From Streptomyces sp. NBC_00433 (GTDB lineage: Bacteria > Actinomycetota > Actinomycetes > Streptomycetales > Streptomycetaceae), in NCBI GenBank assembly GCA_036015235.1, contig CP107926.1, positions 1,612,001-1,676,000 of the forward strand: a stretch of DNA of 64,000 bases. The letters are read 5' to 3'. Below, in pieces: positions 30,739 through 41,085 of this stretch (the first letter of the stretch is position 1; each line of letters starts with the position of its first letter). The position numbers were made by a program, and so were the translations under genes. The notes beneath the pieces were generated by a model. That model saw only the letters and a list, made by a program, of their open reading frames with translations, made no database searches and was not told the origin of the DNA.

Positions 30739-31125
30739 GTGTCGCCGACCGCCGCCGAAGCCGACTGGGTCTCTCGTCTCGCCGACGAGGTCATCGCCGA
30801 GGCCGGGGCGCGGGCCGCCGGGAAACCGATCGTCGTCGCCTCCGGGCTGAGCCCGTCGAGCCCGATCCACCTGGGCAACCCGCGAGGTGATGACGCCGCA
30901 CCTCGTCGCCGACGAGATCCGGCGCCGGGGCCTGGCCTGCGAGCGCATCATCAGCTGGGACGACTTCGACCGGTTCCGGCAAGGTCCCGTTCGGGGTCGA
31001 GGGCGTCGACCGCGACGAGTGGGCCCCCTGCACCGGTATGCCGCTGACCTCCGTGCCGGCGCCGGCCGGGAGCGCCCACCCGAGCTGGGCCGAGCACTTC
31101 AAGGCCCCGATGTTCTGCGAAGAAT
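30739..31125 (+). pseudogene. Class I lysyl-tRNA synthetase, broken N-terminal fragment
   Basis: GTG 30739 has GAAGGAG 8 nt upstream. The product starts DWVSRLADEVIAEAGARAAG, then PIVVASGLSPSSPIHLGN, where PIHLGN is the HIGH-type signature of class I LysRS. The frame then shifts (VMTPHLVADEIRRRGLACER, ISWDDFDRFRQ) and again (GMPLTSVPAPAGSAHPSWAE, HFKAPM). Sequence sense ends near 31125, where an IS701-like remnant follows. With only about 125 codons and two shifts it is inactive. Confidence 0.75.
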
Positions 31126-31189
31126 GCCCATTGCACGAAGGGGCCGTCGTGTCCAGTGTCGTGCATCCCGCGATCGTCTGTGGCCGGTT

Positions 31190-31450
31190 GGCATGTATTG
31201 GCGGGGTTCCGCGACGGTCCGCATGAGGCGCTGACCGCCCGGCGTGATGAGCTGACCGACCCGGTGCTGTGCACCGATGGTGCGGTGAAGCCGTTGGTAA
31301 AGCCGGCGCCGGCGCGGGAGCAACAGCGCGGGCACGGGGCGCTGCACGACGGGATCAACCACGGCGGTCTCGACGTGGGTCGGCTGCGCCGCATAGCTTC
31401 CCACGACCTGGCGCTCGCCGTCGCGGGGTGGGACAGCGCCAGGCGTTCGT
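31190..31450 (+). pseudogene. IS701-like transposase N-terminal remnant
   Basis: FRDGPHEALTARRDELTDPV, then LCTDGAVKPLVKPAPA and RGHGALHDGINHGGLDVGRL match the N-terminal 90 residues of the transposase at 21714 (LYARADALFELTDAVLCTDG; RGHGALYAALDRG). It ends before the first catalytic Asp. Confidence 0.7.
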
Positions 31451-31602
31451 GTCCGGACATGGAGCGCACGTACATCCACTCCAGAGTGCGAATCACCTCA
31501 GCTGGTGCGGCGTTCGGGTTCCGTCGACGGGCGCGGGCGACGTGCTTGGCCACCCGGGATGCCCACAGGCCGGTTCTTTCTGCAGCCTCGGGCCCGGACG
31601 GG

Positions 31603-32389
31603 TCACGCGTTGCACTGAGCTGCTGATTCCGTGTAGGGCCGCGCTGGCAACGGCTGCTGCGGGGTCTCAAGCCATGCCGTCTGACGGTCAGGGGTGATGG
31701 TCAGGCCGAACCGCGTGATGTCGGGGTGCCCAGCACCGGTCCACCAGCGGTGTGCGGCCTCGATGTCGTCCCACAGGCGACGGGGGCCGCTTTGGTAGAC
31801 GGTCGACGTCTGCCGACCGTCGTGGAGAACGGCCGCGGCCCAGGAGTGGTCCGAGATCCCGTACAGCCAGAAGCTGACGTCGGTGCCGCGGCGGTCCGAG
31901 ACGCTGAAGGCGTCCCGGCCAGCGAACAGGCCGGCGACGAAGCTGAACGGGTGCCCCAGGTTTGTCGCGGTCAAGTCGGTACTGGTGACGGACTCGGCTG
32001 CCGCCGCGACGTCGCCGCCGGCGACGCATTCGGCGTGTCCGGCCCTGACCAGGCGGTGCGTGCGTGCCTTCATGAACTCCACGGGCCTGGTGAACGGCCC
32101 TTCGGCGCGACTGTGGTCGTCGGCGACGGTCAGGCGCACCACGGCATCGGCGTGGGAGTAGTGCGTGCCCCAGGGCGCCACGACCACCCCGCTGGGGACG
32201 GTCTGCTCGACCCACGCGAAGGGCACCGAGCGCACCGCCATCGTCGCGATCACTCTGTCGTAGGGGGCGGCCTGCGGGTGGCCGAGCAACCCGTCGGCCA
32301 CCAACTCCGGCAACAGGCCCGCCTCGTGCAGCGCGACAGCCGCGTCAGACGCCACGGCCGGGTCGACTTCCACGCTGGTGACCCTGCGC
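31603..32389 (-). pseudogene. Isoaspartyl methyltransferase (PCMT)-like protein, N-terminus removed by IS copy C
   Basis: The remaining 260 codons read RVTSVEVDPAVASDAAVALH, then YDRVIATMAVRSVPFAWVEQ, VPSGVVVAPWGTHYSHADAV and PFTRPVEFMKARTH. SVE-DP is the SAM-site acidic motif and YDRVIATMAV...P-AW---V-P-G--V-PWGT is typical of PCMT-like methyltransferases in actinobacterial peptide-modification clusters. The Gly-rich SAM loop is missing: the frame meets the IS left end at 32390. The C-terminus to the stop is intact. Confidence 0.75.
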
Positions 32390-33165
32390 GTGCCGATAAA
32401 TCATCCGTCCAGGTCACGGACTTGATCGCCGATCTCCGGCTGTCCTGCCCTCACCTCAAACTCTTCATCCGCATGGGGCATGGACGGCATCATGATCTGT
32501 CGTGCTGCTGCGCCTGGCCTACCTCGCTCAGACCAACGCCTTCGCCCTCCTCCGCCTGCTGCCGATGAGCGACCGCGACAAGGACATCGAGATCCTCGCG
32601 CTCCGACACCAGCTCATGGTTCTGCAACGCCATGTCGGCAGACCGGCCTTCACCGAGACCGACCGCGCCATCCTCGCCGGCCTGCTCCACCACCTCCCGA
32701 TGGACAAGCTCCGGAGCTTCCTGCTGCTGGCACGCCCCGACACGATCCTGCGCTGGCACCGCGACTTGCTCAAACGGCGTCACGCCGCGACCTGCACACC
32801 CAAGCGGCGCGGACGCCCACCCACCATCCCGCTCCATCCGCGCTCTCGTCCTCCGCCTGGCTCGCGAGAACTCCTCATGGGCGTATCGGCGCATCCACGG
32901 CGAGCTCGCCGCCCTGGGCATCAAGGTCGCCGCCTCCACTATCTGGGAGATCCTCACGGAGCACGGCATCCCACCCGCTCCGGAACGACAGAGCACGACG
33001 TGGGCCGACTTCCTTCGCCACCAGGCCGGCGCCCTGCTCGCCTGCGACTTCTTCGAAACCCGCACCCTCACCGGGGCACGCCTGTACGTCTTCGCCGTCA
33101 TCGAGCACTCCACCCGCCGCATCCGGATCCTGGGCACAGCACCACACCCCACCGCGCATCGGCAC
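32390..33165 (+). mobile_element. IS copy C, right half deleted
   Basis: Starts GTGCCGATAAATCATCCG, nearly identical to copy A over 200 bp. The body is intact to about 33157, where it jumps to ATCGGCACCC, the terminal bases of the right end. About 450 bp of the 3' part are missing. Inserted in the PCMT-like gene. Confidence 0.8.
32502..33157 (+). pseudogene. Integrase-core transposase of copy C, truncated and frameshifted
   Basis: From GTG 32502: [61 protein letters not shown] frameshift near 32830 is followed by [20 protein letters not shown] and [20 protein letters not shown], which holds the first catalytic Asp. The second Asp and Glu are lost with the deletion. Confidence 0.82.
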
Positions 33166-33350
33166 CCACAGTGGTCGGCTGCGGCGACCGGCTTCCTGCG
33201 CCGCCTCTCACCGGACCGCAGCGGGTGAGACGGACTGCCCCCGCCCTGGAGTGGGGGCGGTTCGCCGGTCCGCCCGCCTGCCGGCGGTCCCGGCTCGGTG
33301 CGGCCCGAGGTGCGGATCGGCGCGGTGCGGTGCGGTGCGGAAGGCTCTCC

Positions 33351-33405
33351 GACCGCGGACGCCCGGCGCCGAGGCAGTCGGCCTCGGTGCCGGGCGTCCG
33401 CGGTC
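33351..33405 (-). terminator. Long hairpin downstream of GH54
   Basis: Arms GACCGCGGACGCCCGGC (33351-33367) and GCCGGGCGTCCGCGGTC (33389-33405) are perfectly complementary and enclose an inner GCCGAGGC/GCCTCGGT stem. Lies 13 bp past the GH54 stop. Confidence 0.85.
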
Positions 33406-33417
33406 GCGGCGCGGCGG

Positions 33418-34899
33418 TCAGGACAGGGACCACCGCTGATTGGAGCCGCCGTTGCAGGACCACAGCTCGACCAGCGCGCCGTTCGCGCTGGAGGCGCCGG
33501 TGACGTCCAGGCACAGGCCCGACTGCGCCCCGGTGACCGACCCGTCGGAGTTGACGTTCCACTGCTGGTTGCTCTGGCCGTTGCACGTCCAGGTGACGAC
33601 CTTGGTGCCGTTGGCCGTGCCCTGCCCGCTGGCGTCAAGGCAGAGCTGGCTGCCCCCGCTGTAGACGGTCAACTGCCCGCTGGAGGTCCGGGTGAACTGC
33701 TGGTTGGCGCCGCCACTGCAGTCCCAGATCTGCAGCTGCGTGCCCGTGGCCGTCGAGGAGTTGGGCACATCGAGGCACTTGTTCGCACCCACGGCGTGCA
33801 ACGCCCCCGAAGTGCCGCCGGTGCCGGTCGACGAGCCCCCGTATCCGGCGGCCGCGATGTTCGCCTGCACCGCGTTCTCCGTGGCGTCCGACGGATAGCC
33901 GGAGGTCATGGCGCCCTCGTAGAAGGTGCCCTGGGACTGGTTGGTGTTGCCGTTGCAGCAGTCGCCCCCGCTGCCGAGGATGATCGCGCCCTGCTTCTTC
34001 ATCGGGCTGTAGCCCGGTGGCAGGGCGCCGTCCCACAGTGTACTCAGGCCCCCTGACTGGGCGTTGGCCCCCTTGATCGCGAATCTGGAGGTGCCGTTGT
34101 TCTTGAGCATCGCGGTGACGTACGGATTGGTGAACGCCTTCTGGTTGCTGTTCCAGGACTGGCTGCCGCCGGAGTACAGGCCGTATTCGAGATCGGCCTC
34201 GACCCAGGGCCCGCTGCCGGAGCATCCGCCGAACCAGCAGCTGGTCCCGAAGTAGATGGCGTCCATGGCACCGGCGCCGTCTGCCCTGCGGTCGGTCTCG
34301 CTGTTGCCGTAGTCGAAGCAGCAGCCGCTGTTCACGTGGGTGCCGCTGGTCACCATGTACTCGCCCTCGGGCGCGCTGCCGGTCGGTACACCGGTTTGGT
34401 GGCCGTCACGCCAGTAGCTGTTGCCCGGTTTGATGTAGAGCGGGTACGCCTTGCCGCCGGCCACGGTCAGCGACTGCGTCGTCGCGCTGGCCGGGGTGTC
34501 CGAGCCGCCCGCACCGCCCGGGCCCTGGTACTTCAGGTCGTTGCCGTGGCCGGACTGGTCGTAGACGGTGGTGATCACGCAGGACGTACCGGTGCAGAAG
34601 GAGTCCTGGGCTGCCGCGTCGGCGCGGCCGCCGACCGCCACCACGCCGATGTCGCGGGTCGTGTTGTCGGACGACCGCCGCACCTGGTAAAGACTGCCGC
34701 CGAAGGAAGCGTACAGCGCGCGGACGGTGCTGTGCGCGGCCACGCAGGGCGTGCCGCCGGCGGCGTAGATGTCGCACGGCCCCTGTCCTGCGGCGTGCGA
34801 CGGCGCGGCCGTCCCGGCCAGGACACCGGCGGCCAGTGCCACCGCGGCACCGCCGCTCAGGACGCTGCGCCTGAATCCGCGCAGCCATGTTCGGATCAT
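33418..34899 (-). CDS. Secreted GH54 alpha-L-arabinofuranosidase B-like enzyme with CBM13
   Basis: 493 aa; AAGGA lies 10 nt before ATG 34899. Signal peptide with an RRSVL core (GFRRSVLSGGAAVALAAG; Tat export possible), cleavage near SHA-A. Residues 38-350 match AbfB catalytic domains: QGPCDIYAAGGTPCVAAHST, LYQVRRSSDNTTRDIG, CVITTVYDQSGHGNDL, CCFDYGNSETD (catalytic Glu region). A CBM13 trefoil (about 365-493) follows with [20 protein letters not shown] and [10 protein letters not shown], replacing the CBM42 usual in fungal GH54 enzymes. Activity expected: release of arabinose from arabinoxylan or arabinan. Starts 96 nt after the GH27 stop and is probably co-transcribed. Confidence 0.88.
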   Translation of the reverse strand: MIRTWLRGFRRSVLSGGAAVALAAGVLAGTAAPSHAAGQGPCDIYAAGGTPCVAAHSTVRALYASFGGSLYQVRRSSDNTTRDIGVVAVGGRADAAAQDSFCTGTSCVITTVYDQSGHGNDLKYQGPGGAGGSDTPASATTQSLTVAGGKAYPLYIKPGNSYWRDGHQTGVPTGSAPEGEYMVTSGTHVNSGCCFDYGNSETDRRADGAGAMDAIYFGTSCWFGGCSGSGPWVEADLEYGLYSGGSQSWNSNQKAFTNPYVTAMLKNNGTSRFAIKGANAQSGGLSTLWDGALPPGYSPMKKQGAIILGSGGDCCNGNTNQSQGTFYEGAMTSGYPSDATENAVQANIAAAGYGGSSTGTGGTSGALHAVGANKCLDVPNSSTATGTQLQIWDCSGGANQQFTRTSSGQLTVYSGGSQLCLDASGQGTANGTKVVTWTCNGQSNQQWNVNSDGSVTGAQSGLCLDVTGASSANGALVELWSCNGGSNQRWSLS

Positions 34900-34995
34900 T
34901 GCTGGGTCCTTCCCTTCTGTCGGGATGTCACGGGACCGCCGGCCGTCGGGACGGCGTCGGTGGGGTCGCTCCTGGGGGCGGCGGCACCTGCCCGG

Positions 34996-36888
<1,893 letters not shown>

Positions 36889-37129
36889 CTAGGAAGAGGC
36901 TGACCGGTCGTCAATGTTTCTGTCCGGCTTCTTGTTGACTCGTGTGGGGTTCTTTTGCGTTCCGGCCATCCGGGGTGCGAGAGGGCGCCGGCTCGGTGGC
37001 CGCGGGGCGGCCTGCTCGCAGGGTCGGGGAGGGCGCCGACCGGCCTGCGGATACCGGCATGTACCGCGTGACGCGTCGCGGGAAGGGTTGACACGGATCG
37101 CGGGGTGATGCACGCTGCCGCCGTCACCA

Positions 37130-37172
37130 GTACGACACATACTCCCCCACCCCGCGAGGACATGTGTCGTAC
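37130..37172. repeat. 11-bp inverted repeat GTACGACACAT/ATGTGTCGTAC
   Basis: Arms at 37130-37140 and 37162-37172 are perfectly complementary with a 21-nt spacer, 11 bp from the LacI-type palindrome at 37183. Could be a large operator or a hairpin in the GH27 leader. Confidence 0.55.
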
Positions 37173-37182
37173 CGATCTGTGC

Positions 37183-37194
37183 GTTAGCGCTAAC
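37183..37194. promoter_or_regulatory. Perfect LacI-family palindrome GTTAGCGCTAAC
   Basis: 12-bp perfect dyad sharing the core AGCGCTAAC with the two boxes near GH5. It is about 400 bp upstream of GH27 and about 190 bp before the broken GH tail, so its present target is uncertain. Confidence 0.6.
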
Positions 37195-37308
37195 AGAAAT
37201 AGCGGAGTGAACGCGCACATTCCTCGGCCCCCCCGCCCCTTCACGTGCGCGCACAGGGAACGGGAGCTGCCGCCGCCGCTCTCGTCCGGCGCGGGCGGCA
37301 ACCCGGAG

Positions 37309-37341
37309 CGGGCGGGCCGCGGATGTGTCGCGGCCCGCCCG
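37309..37341 (-). terminator. Hairpin terminator after the GH-like tail
   Basis: Perfect 13-bp stem (CGGGCGGGCCGCG with CGCGGCCCGCCCG) and a 7-nt loop, 43 bp past the stop at 37384. Confidence 0.75.
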
Positions 37342-37383
37342 TGGTGTCGCACCGGTCGCCGCCGTCTCAGCGGCGGCCGGCCC

Positions 37384-37452
37384 TCACCCGCCGAGGTCGC
37401 AGGTGCCGCCGTTCACGGTGAACGCCTTCGGATCGGCCACCTGGCCGTGTCT
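37384..37452 (-). pseudogene. C-terminal tail of a lost secreted enzyme
   Basis: The reverse strand reads GQVADPKAFTVNGGTCDLGG then stop. Tails of the type DPKAFTVNG-TC end many secreted actinobacterial glycoside hydrolases. The rest of the gene is missing, as IS copy D begins at 37453. A terminator follows. Confidence 0.45.
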
Positions 37453-38694
37453 TTGCCGAAACTCGTCCACCCTGGTCAGAGCAGTGCGCTGGTTTCTGTG
37501 TGTTGTCGGATGTAGAGGCTGCTGTGGTGCTCTGGCGGGGACGACGATCACCTCGGCATGATGATCACTCGTGCCGTTGAAACTCGCGTACTTGAGCGTG
37601 GCGAACGTGTTCGCGGCTCTGCGCCTCCTGCCGATGAGCGACCCAGGACAAGGACGCGGAGATCCTGGCGCTACGCCATCAGATCATCGTGCTGGAACGT
37701 CAGCTGAACGGGCAGCGAGTCGGCTTCACTGCGGGGGATCGGGCGTTCCTGGCAGCACTGCTGCACCGCCTTCCCAAGGACGCGCTGCACCGTGTCCGGC
37801 TGCTGGTGCAGCCGGACACCGTCCTGCGCCGGCACCGCGACCTGGTCGCTCGCCGGCACGCCGCCCGGTCCCGGCCCAATCGCGGGGGTCGCCCCCGAAC
37901 CGTCCGCTCGATCCGAGCCCTGGTATTGCGCTTGGTCCGAGAGAACCCGACCTGGGGCTACCGCCGACGGCACGGCGAACTGCTCGTCCTCGGAGTGAGA
38001 GTAGCCGCTTCCACCGTCTGGGAGATCCTCCAGGACGCGGGTATCCCACCCGCCCCCGAACGGGCGTCGAGCACGTCGGCGGACTTCCTGCGTTCTCAGG
38101 CAGACGTACTTCTGGCCTGCGACTTCTTCGAGACCGTCACCTCACCCGGAGCACGGTTGTACGAATTCGCAGTGACCGAGCACGCAAGCCGGCGGATCCG
38201 GATCCCGGGCGCCACCGCGCACCCCACCGCGGCCTGGATGACGCAGACGGCCAAAAACCTCGTCATGGACCTCGAAGACACCCACTGCCGGGCACGGCAC
38301 CTGATCCGGGACCGCGACGGGAAATTCCCCGCACTCTTCGACGCCATCCCCGCCGACGCCAGGATCGAGTCAACACCCAGCGGTGTACGCATACCGCGTA
38401 TGAACGCGATCATGGAACGCTGGGTCCTCACCTGCCGCCGCGAACCACTGGACCGCACCCTCATCCGGAACCACCGGCATCTGCTCCACGCACTACGCGA
38501 GTTCGAGCAGTTCTACAACGAGCACCGACCACACCAAGGCATCGCCAACGCCCGACCACTGCACCCCCTGCCCTCGCCCATCACCGATCCAGGCCAGATC
38601 GCCCACCTCGACATACGAAACGCGACCGACTCGGGCGGCATCCTCCACCAGTACCAGCATGCCGCTTGACCTGCACGGACGGGGTTTTCGGCAA
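37453..38694 (+). mobile_element. IS copy D, related to copies A-C but diverged
   Basis: Ends TTGCCGAAACTCGTCC (left) and, inverted, TTGCCGAAAACCCCGTCC (right). About 1.24 kb, same gene plan as copy B but clearly different sequence. It sits between the GH tail and an IS256 fragment, having apparently inserted into or next to the latter. Confidence 0.75.
37571..38669 (+). pseudogene. Integrase-core transposase of copy D, one frameshift
   Basis: GTG 37571 ([20 protein letters not shown]) reads to a one-base indel near 37645. The remaining 326 codons are intact: [40 protein letters not shown] (first Asp), [16 protein letters not shown] (second Asp), [20 protein letters not shown] (Glu). Ends [20 protein letters not shown] and a final HQYQHAA. 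Unless the indel is a sequencing error or bypassed, it is inactive. Confidence 0.83.
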
Positions 38695-39106
38695 GGACAA
38701 CGTCCTGGACGCCCTGGAGGCCAAGTTCCCCAAGGCCGCCGACCACCTCGACACAGCCCAGGCCGACCTGCTGGCCTTCACCGCCTTCCCGCGTGAGATC
38801 TGGCGGCAGATCTGGTCCAACAACCCCCAGGAGCGCCTTAACAAGGAGATCCGCCGGCGCACCGACGTCGTCGGGATCTTCCCCGACCGCACCGCCGTCA
38901 TCCGCCTGATCGGCGCCGTCCTGGCCGAGCAGAACGACGAATGGACCGAAGCCCGCCGCTACATGAGCCGTGAACTCCTCACCAAAACCCGAACCCACCC
39001 GAACGAGTCACAAAACGACGAGATCACCCTGCCCACCGAACTCACCGCGTAGCCTCAAAACAAGATCACCGAGTGGCCGTCGTCACACCACTCCAGCGGA
39101 CGTGAC
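38695..39106 (+). pseudogene. IS256-family transposase, C-terminal fragment and right end
   Basis: Reads [40 protein letters not shown], then [20 protein letters not shown] to a stop at 39052. The [22 protein letters not shown] block is the IS256 hallmark. The left side is removed at the copy D junction. A CACCACTCC...GTGACC sequence ending near 39106 may be the IS256 right terminus. Confidence 0.78.
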
Positions 39107-39156
39107 CCGCTGACCCGGATCGAGGGGATCTTGTGACCGGCGGGCAGATGCACTGC

Positions 39157-39687
39157 TCAACGAGAGCCGACCGCCCGCAGCGCCGCCAGGCGCCGGGCGT
39201 GCGTACGAATCCGTTCACGGTCCTCGGGAAAGACGCTGTCCCAGCCCTCGTCCAAGCCGAACCATGCCACCGGCTGGTTCGGCTCCCCGCTCACCGGAAC
39301 GCCCCGCGGCAGGATCGCCGCGTAGGACAAGCCCAACGTCGGCGACCAATCAGCTCGGTAGGACCGCACAGCCACAGCCGCGGGCTCGGGCAGCAGATGA
39401 CCGGCAAGGCCGGTCTCCTCCTGAAGCTCCCGAGCCGCTGCCCCACGCGGCCCCTCCCCCGGCTCCACCTTGCCGCCCGGCGGAACCCATCCGCGCACCC
39501 GATGCCTGACCAGCAGGACATGCTCGAAATCCGGATCGGTAACCCACACCTCGGCCGCCATCGGCTCCATCGGATGCCGACAGGCCTCCTCCAGCCAGGC
39601 CCGAGCACTGTCGAATTCCCACACCGCGAGACGGGCATCCGCCAACACCTCGTCCAAGATCATCTGACCGATATCGCCATGGCTCAT
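39157..39687 (-). CDS. NUDIX hydrolase
   Basis: 176 aa from ATG 39687 preceded by AGGGTGAGG. The complete NUDIX box GX5EX7REUXEEXGU is visible as GGKVEPGEGPRGAAARELQE with ETGL. A strand leading in (VLLVRHRVRGWVPPGG) and the C-terminal strands (VAWFGLDEGWDSVFPEDRER) complete the fold. The N-terminal 45 residues (DIGQMILDEVLADARLAVWE) are an extra helix. Hydrolyses nucleoside-diphosphate-linked compounds by family; the substrate is unknown. Confidence 0.9.
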   Translation of the reverse strand: MSHGDIGQMILDEVLADARLAVWEFDSARAWLEEACRHPMEPMAAEVWVTDPDFEHVLLVRHRVRGWVPPGGKVEPGEGPRGAAARELQEETGLAGHLLPEPAAVAVRSYRADWSPTLGLSYAAILPRGVPVSGEPNQPVAWFGLDEGWDSVFPEDRERIRTHARRLAALRAVGSR

Positions 39688-39827
39688 CCGCCTCACCCTA
39701 GGCGCACCCTTCCGCCGCACACCGTAGCGAGCGGCGGACTCCCCGCACTGCGCTCCAACGGACTCGCTTCCCGCCCGCCAACCGGCCGACACGCGCAGCA
39801 GCCGCATCAACGAAGGAAGAGCCGAGC

Positions 39828-40411
39828 ATGCACGGTGACCGAATCGAGGACGTTGGGACCTGGGTCGTCCTGGGCGGCGTCCACCTGTCAAACCGCACGG
39901 CGCCCCACAGGCCCGACGAGCCGATCGTGCTCGTCCGCGTGCCCCCGCAGGAAGTGTGCCGCCCCGCCACCACCGTGATCATCCGATGGAAGACTCTCGG
40001 CCTCATCATCTCCCCAGACCGCTTCGAGGACTACTTGAGCCAGGAGTTGGGCCTCCACGTCCGCGCCGTGCCGCCCTTCCAACGCGTCCGGTACGACATC
40101 CAGTGCGAGTCGATGCGCACCGGACACATCTACGGAATCTTCCTCGACCACTGCTCCCTCCTCTCGGCCCCTGACGTCGTGCTCTGCCAGTGCGAACTGG
40201 AATACCTGCGCTCACGCAGCATCCTCAACCAGCAACAGATGGAGTCCTCCAGGAGATGGAGCGCATCGACAACTGGCTGGGCAGGTACCTCATCACCCGA
40301 GGCTGGACGACAGAACGAACCTTCTACTCCAAGCGGAGCTTCCTCCGCGACACCGTCGCCCTCCGGCCCGATCTGGCTCCGCCCAGCCGCCCCGACAGGC
40401 CGGAACGATGA
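39828..40411 (+). pseudogene. Hypothetical protein with a frameshift near 40240
   Basis: ATG 39828: MHGDRIEDVGTWVVLGGVHL, then PIVLVRVPPQEVCRPATTVI, FEDYLSQELGLHVRAVPPFQ and VVLCQCELEYLRSRSILN. After about 135 codons the sensible reading moves one frame (VLQEMERIDNWLGRYLITRG, FYSKRSFLRDTVALRPDLAP) and stops at 40411. Both parts have coding-like codon use, so this may be a single gene with a recent indel or sequencing error. A 27-codon ORF (MTITQQAKDPLEAASGD) overlaps its stop as ATGA. Family not recognised. Confidence 0.5.
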
Positions 40412-40776
40412 CCATCACCCAGCAAGCCAAGGATCCGCTGGAAGCAGCATCAGGAGACCGCTGTGCCCGCGCCACGAAAGGGCCAACTTGAAGTGGAACT
40501 CAAATGCGGATTTCTTCCTCCTCGTGCAGAGCCATGACGGTGCACACCCCGCGCCGCCGAAGGTGGTCGCCAAGGCCGCCTCACCGCGAGTCACGGACCT
40601 CAAGCGGCGCTCCTTTAGGCGCCCTCTGCCTCGTCAGCGCCTGCCTGCTCATCTCCAAGGCCCAGGGCGCCGCCCATGCCCCGGGGTTCCGAAAACGACC
40701 GAAACACACGCCTTCGATATCCCAGCCGAGTCGTTGGGCTCCACGTCTGGCCGGAAGAGCCCTCAGGAGGATCTAC
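40412..40776. other. Stretch without a firm gene
   Basis: Apart from the 27-codon ORF at its start, no conserved frame was found. GC at third positions does not favour any long frame here. The AGGAGG motif at its end (40764-40770 region) belongs to the next entry. Confidence 0.35.
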
Positions 40777-41085
40777 TTGACCTCGGACGCCACGAACGAA
40801 CAACACGACAAGGCGCAAGCTGCGCAACCCCCGGTGGGATGTGCGCCCAGCGCAGCACGTCAGTCTTTTGGCACCTCCCCTGGCGACTGGGGCGTCCAAA
40901 CCGGGAGCTACTCGGGAACGGAAGCAACTCCGCGCGGCGCCGGACTGTGTATGGCGACGTGGGCGAGCGGACAATCGGTGCATGGGCATCGCGGCGGGGA
41001 CCGGTGCCTGCACTCTCGGCCTGAGCCGGCGTGGGCGGAGCCTTCGTCCTTGTCCAGGTCAGGTGTGCCGGGGTGGCGACTGTGA
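40777..41085 (+). CDS. Possible small Cys-containing protein coupled to an ABC exporter
   Basis: A TTG at 40777 stands 7 nt after a perfect AGGAGG. The 102-codon frame (MTSDATNEQHDKAQAAQPPV, then GCAPSAARQSFG, GDWGVQTGSYSG, GLCMATWASG) ends at a TGA that overlaps the GTG of the ABC gene (GTGA). The charged, Asn/Gln-rich start, then Gly/Ser/Thr/Cys-rich stretch, is what a modified-peptide precursor might look like. Against this, third-position GC is only moderate and the last 35 codons look random. No peptide-modifying enzyme is adjacent. Treat as a hypothesis. Confidence 0.35.
   Translation: MTSDATNEQHDKAQAAQPPVGCAPSAARQSFGTSPGDWGVQTGSYSGTEATPRGAGLCMATWASGQSVHGHRGGDRCLHSRPEPAWAEPSSLSRSGVPGWRL

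Noticed and set aside
33236..33262. Second terminator at TGCCCCCGCCCTGGAGTGGG
   Set aside because: The two GC runs look complementary at first sight but pair poorly when aligned.
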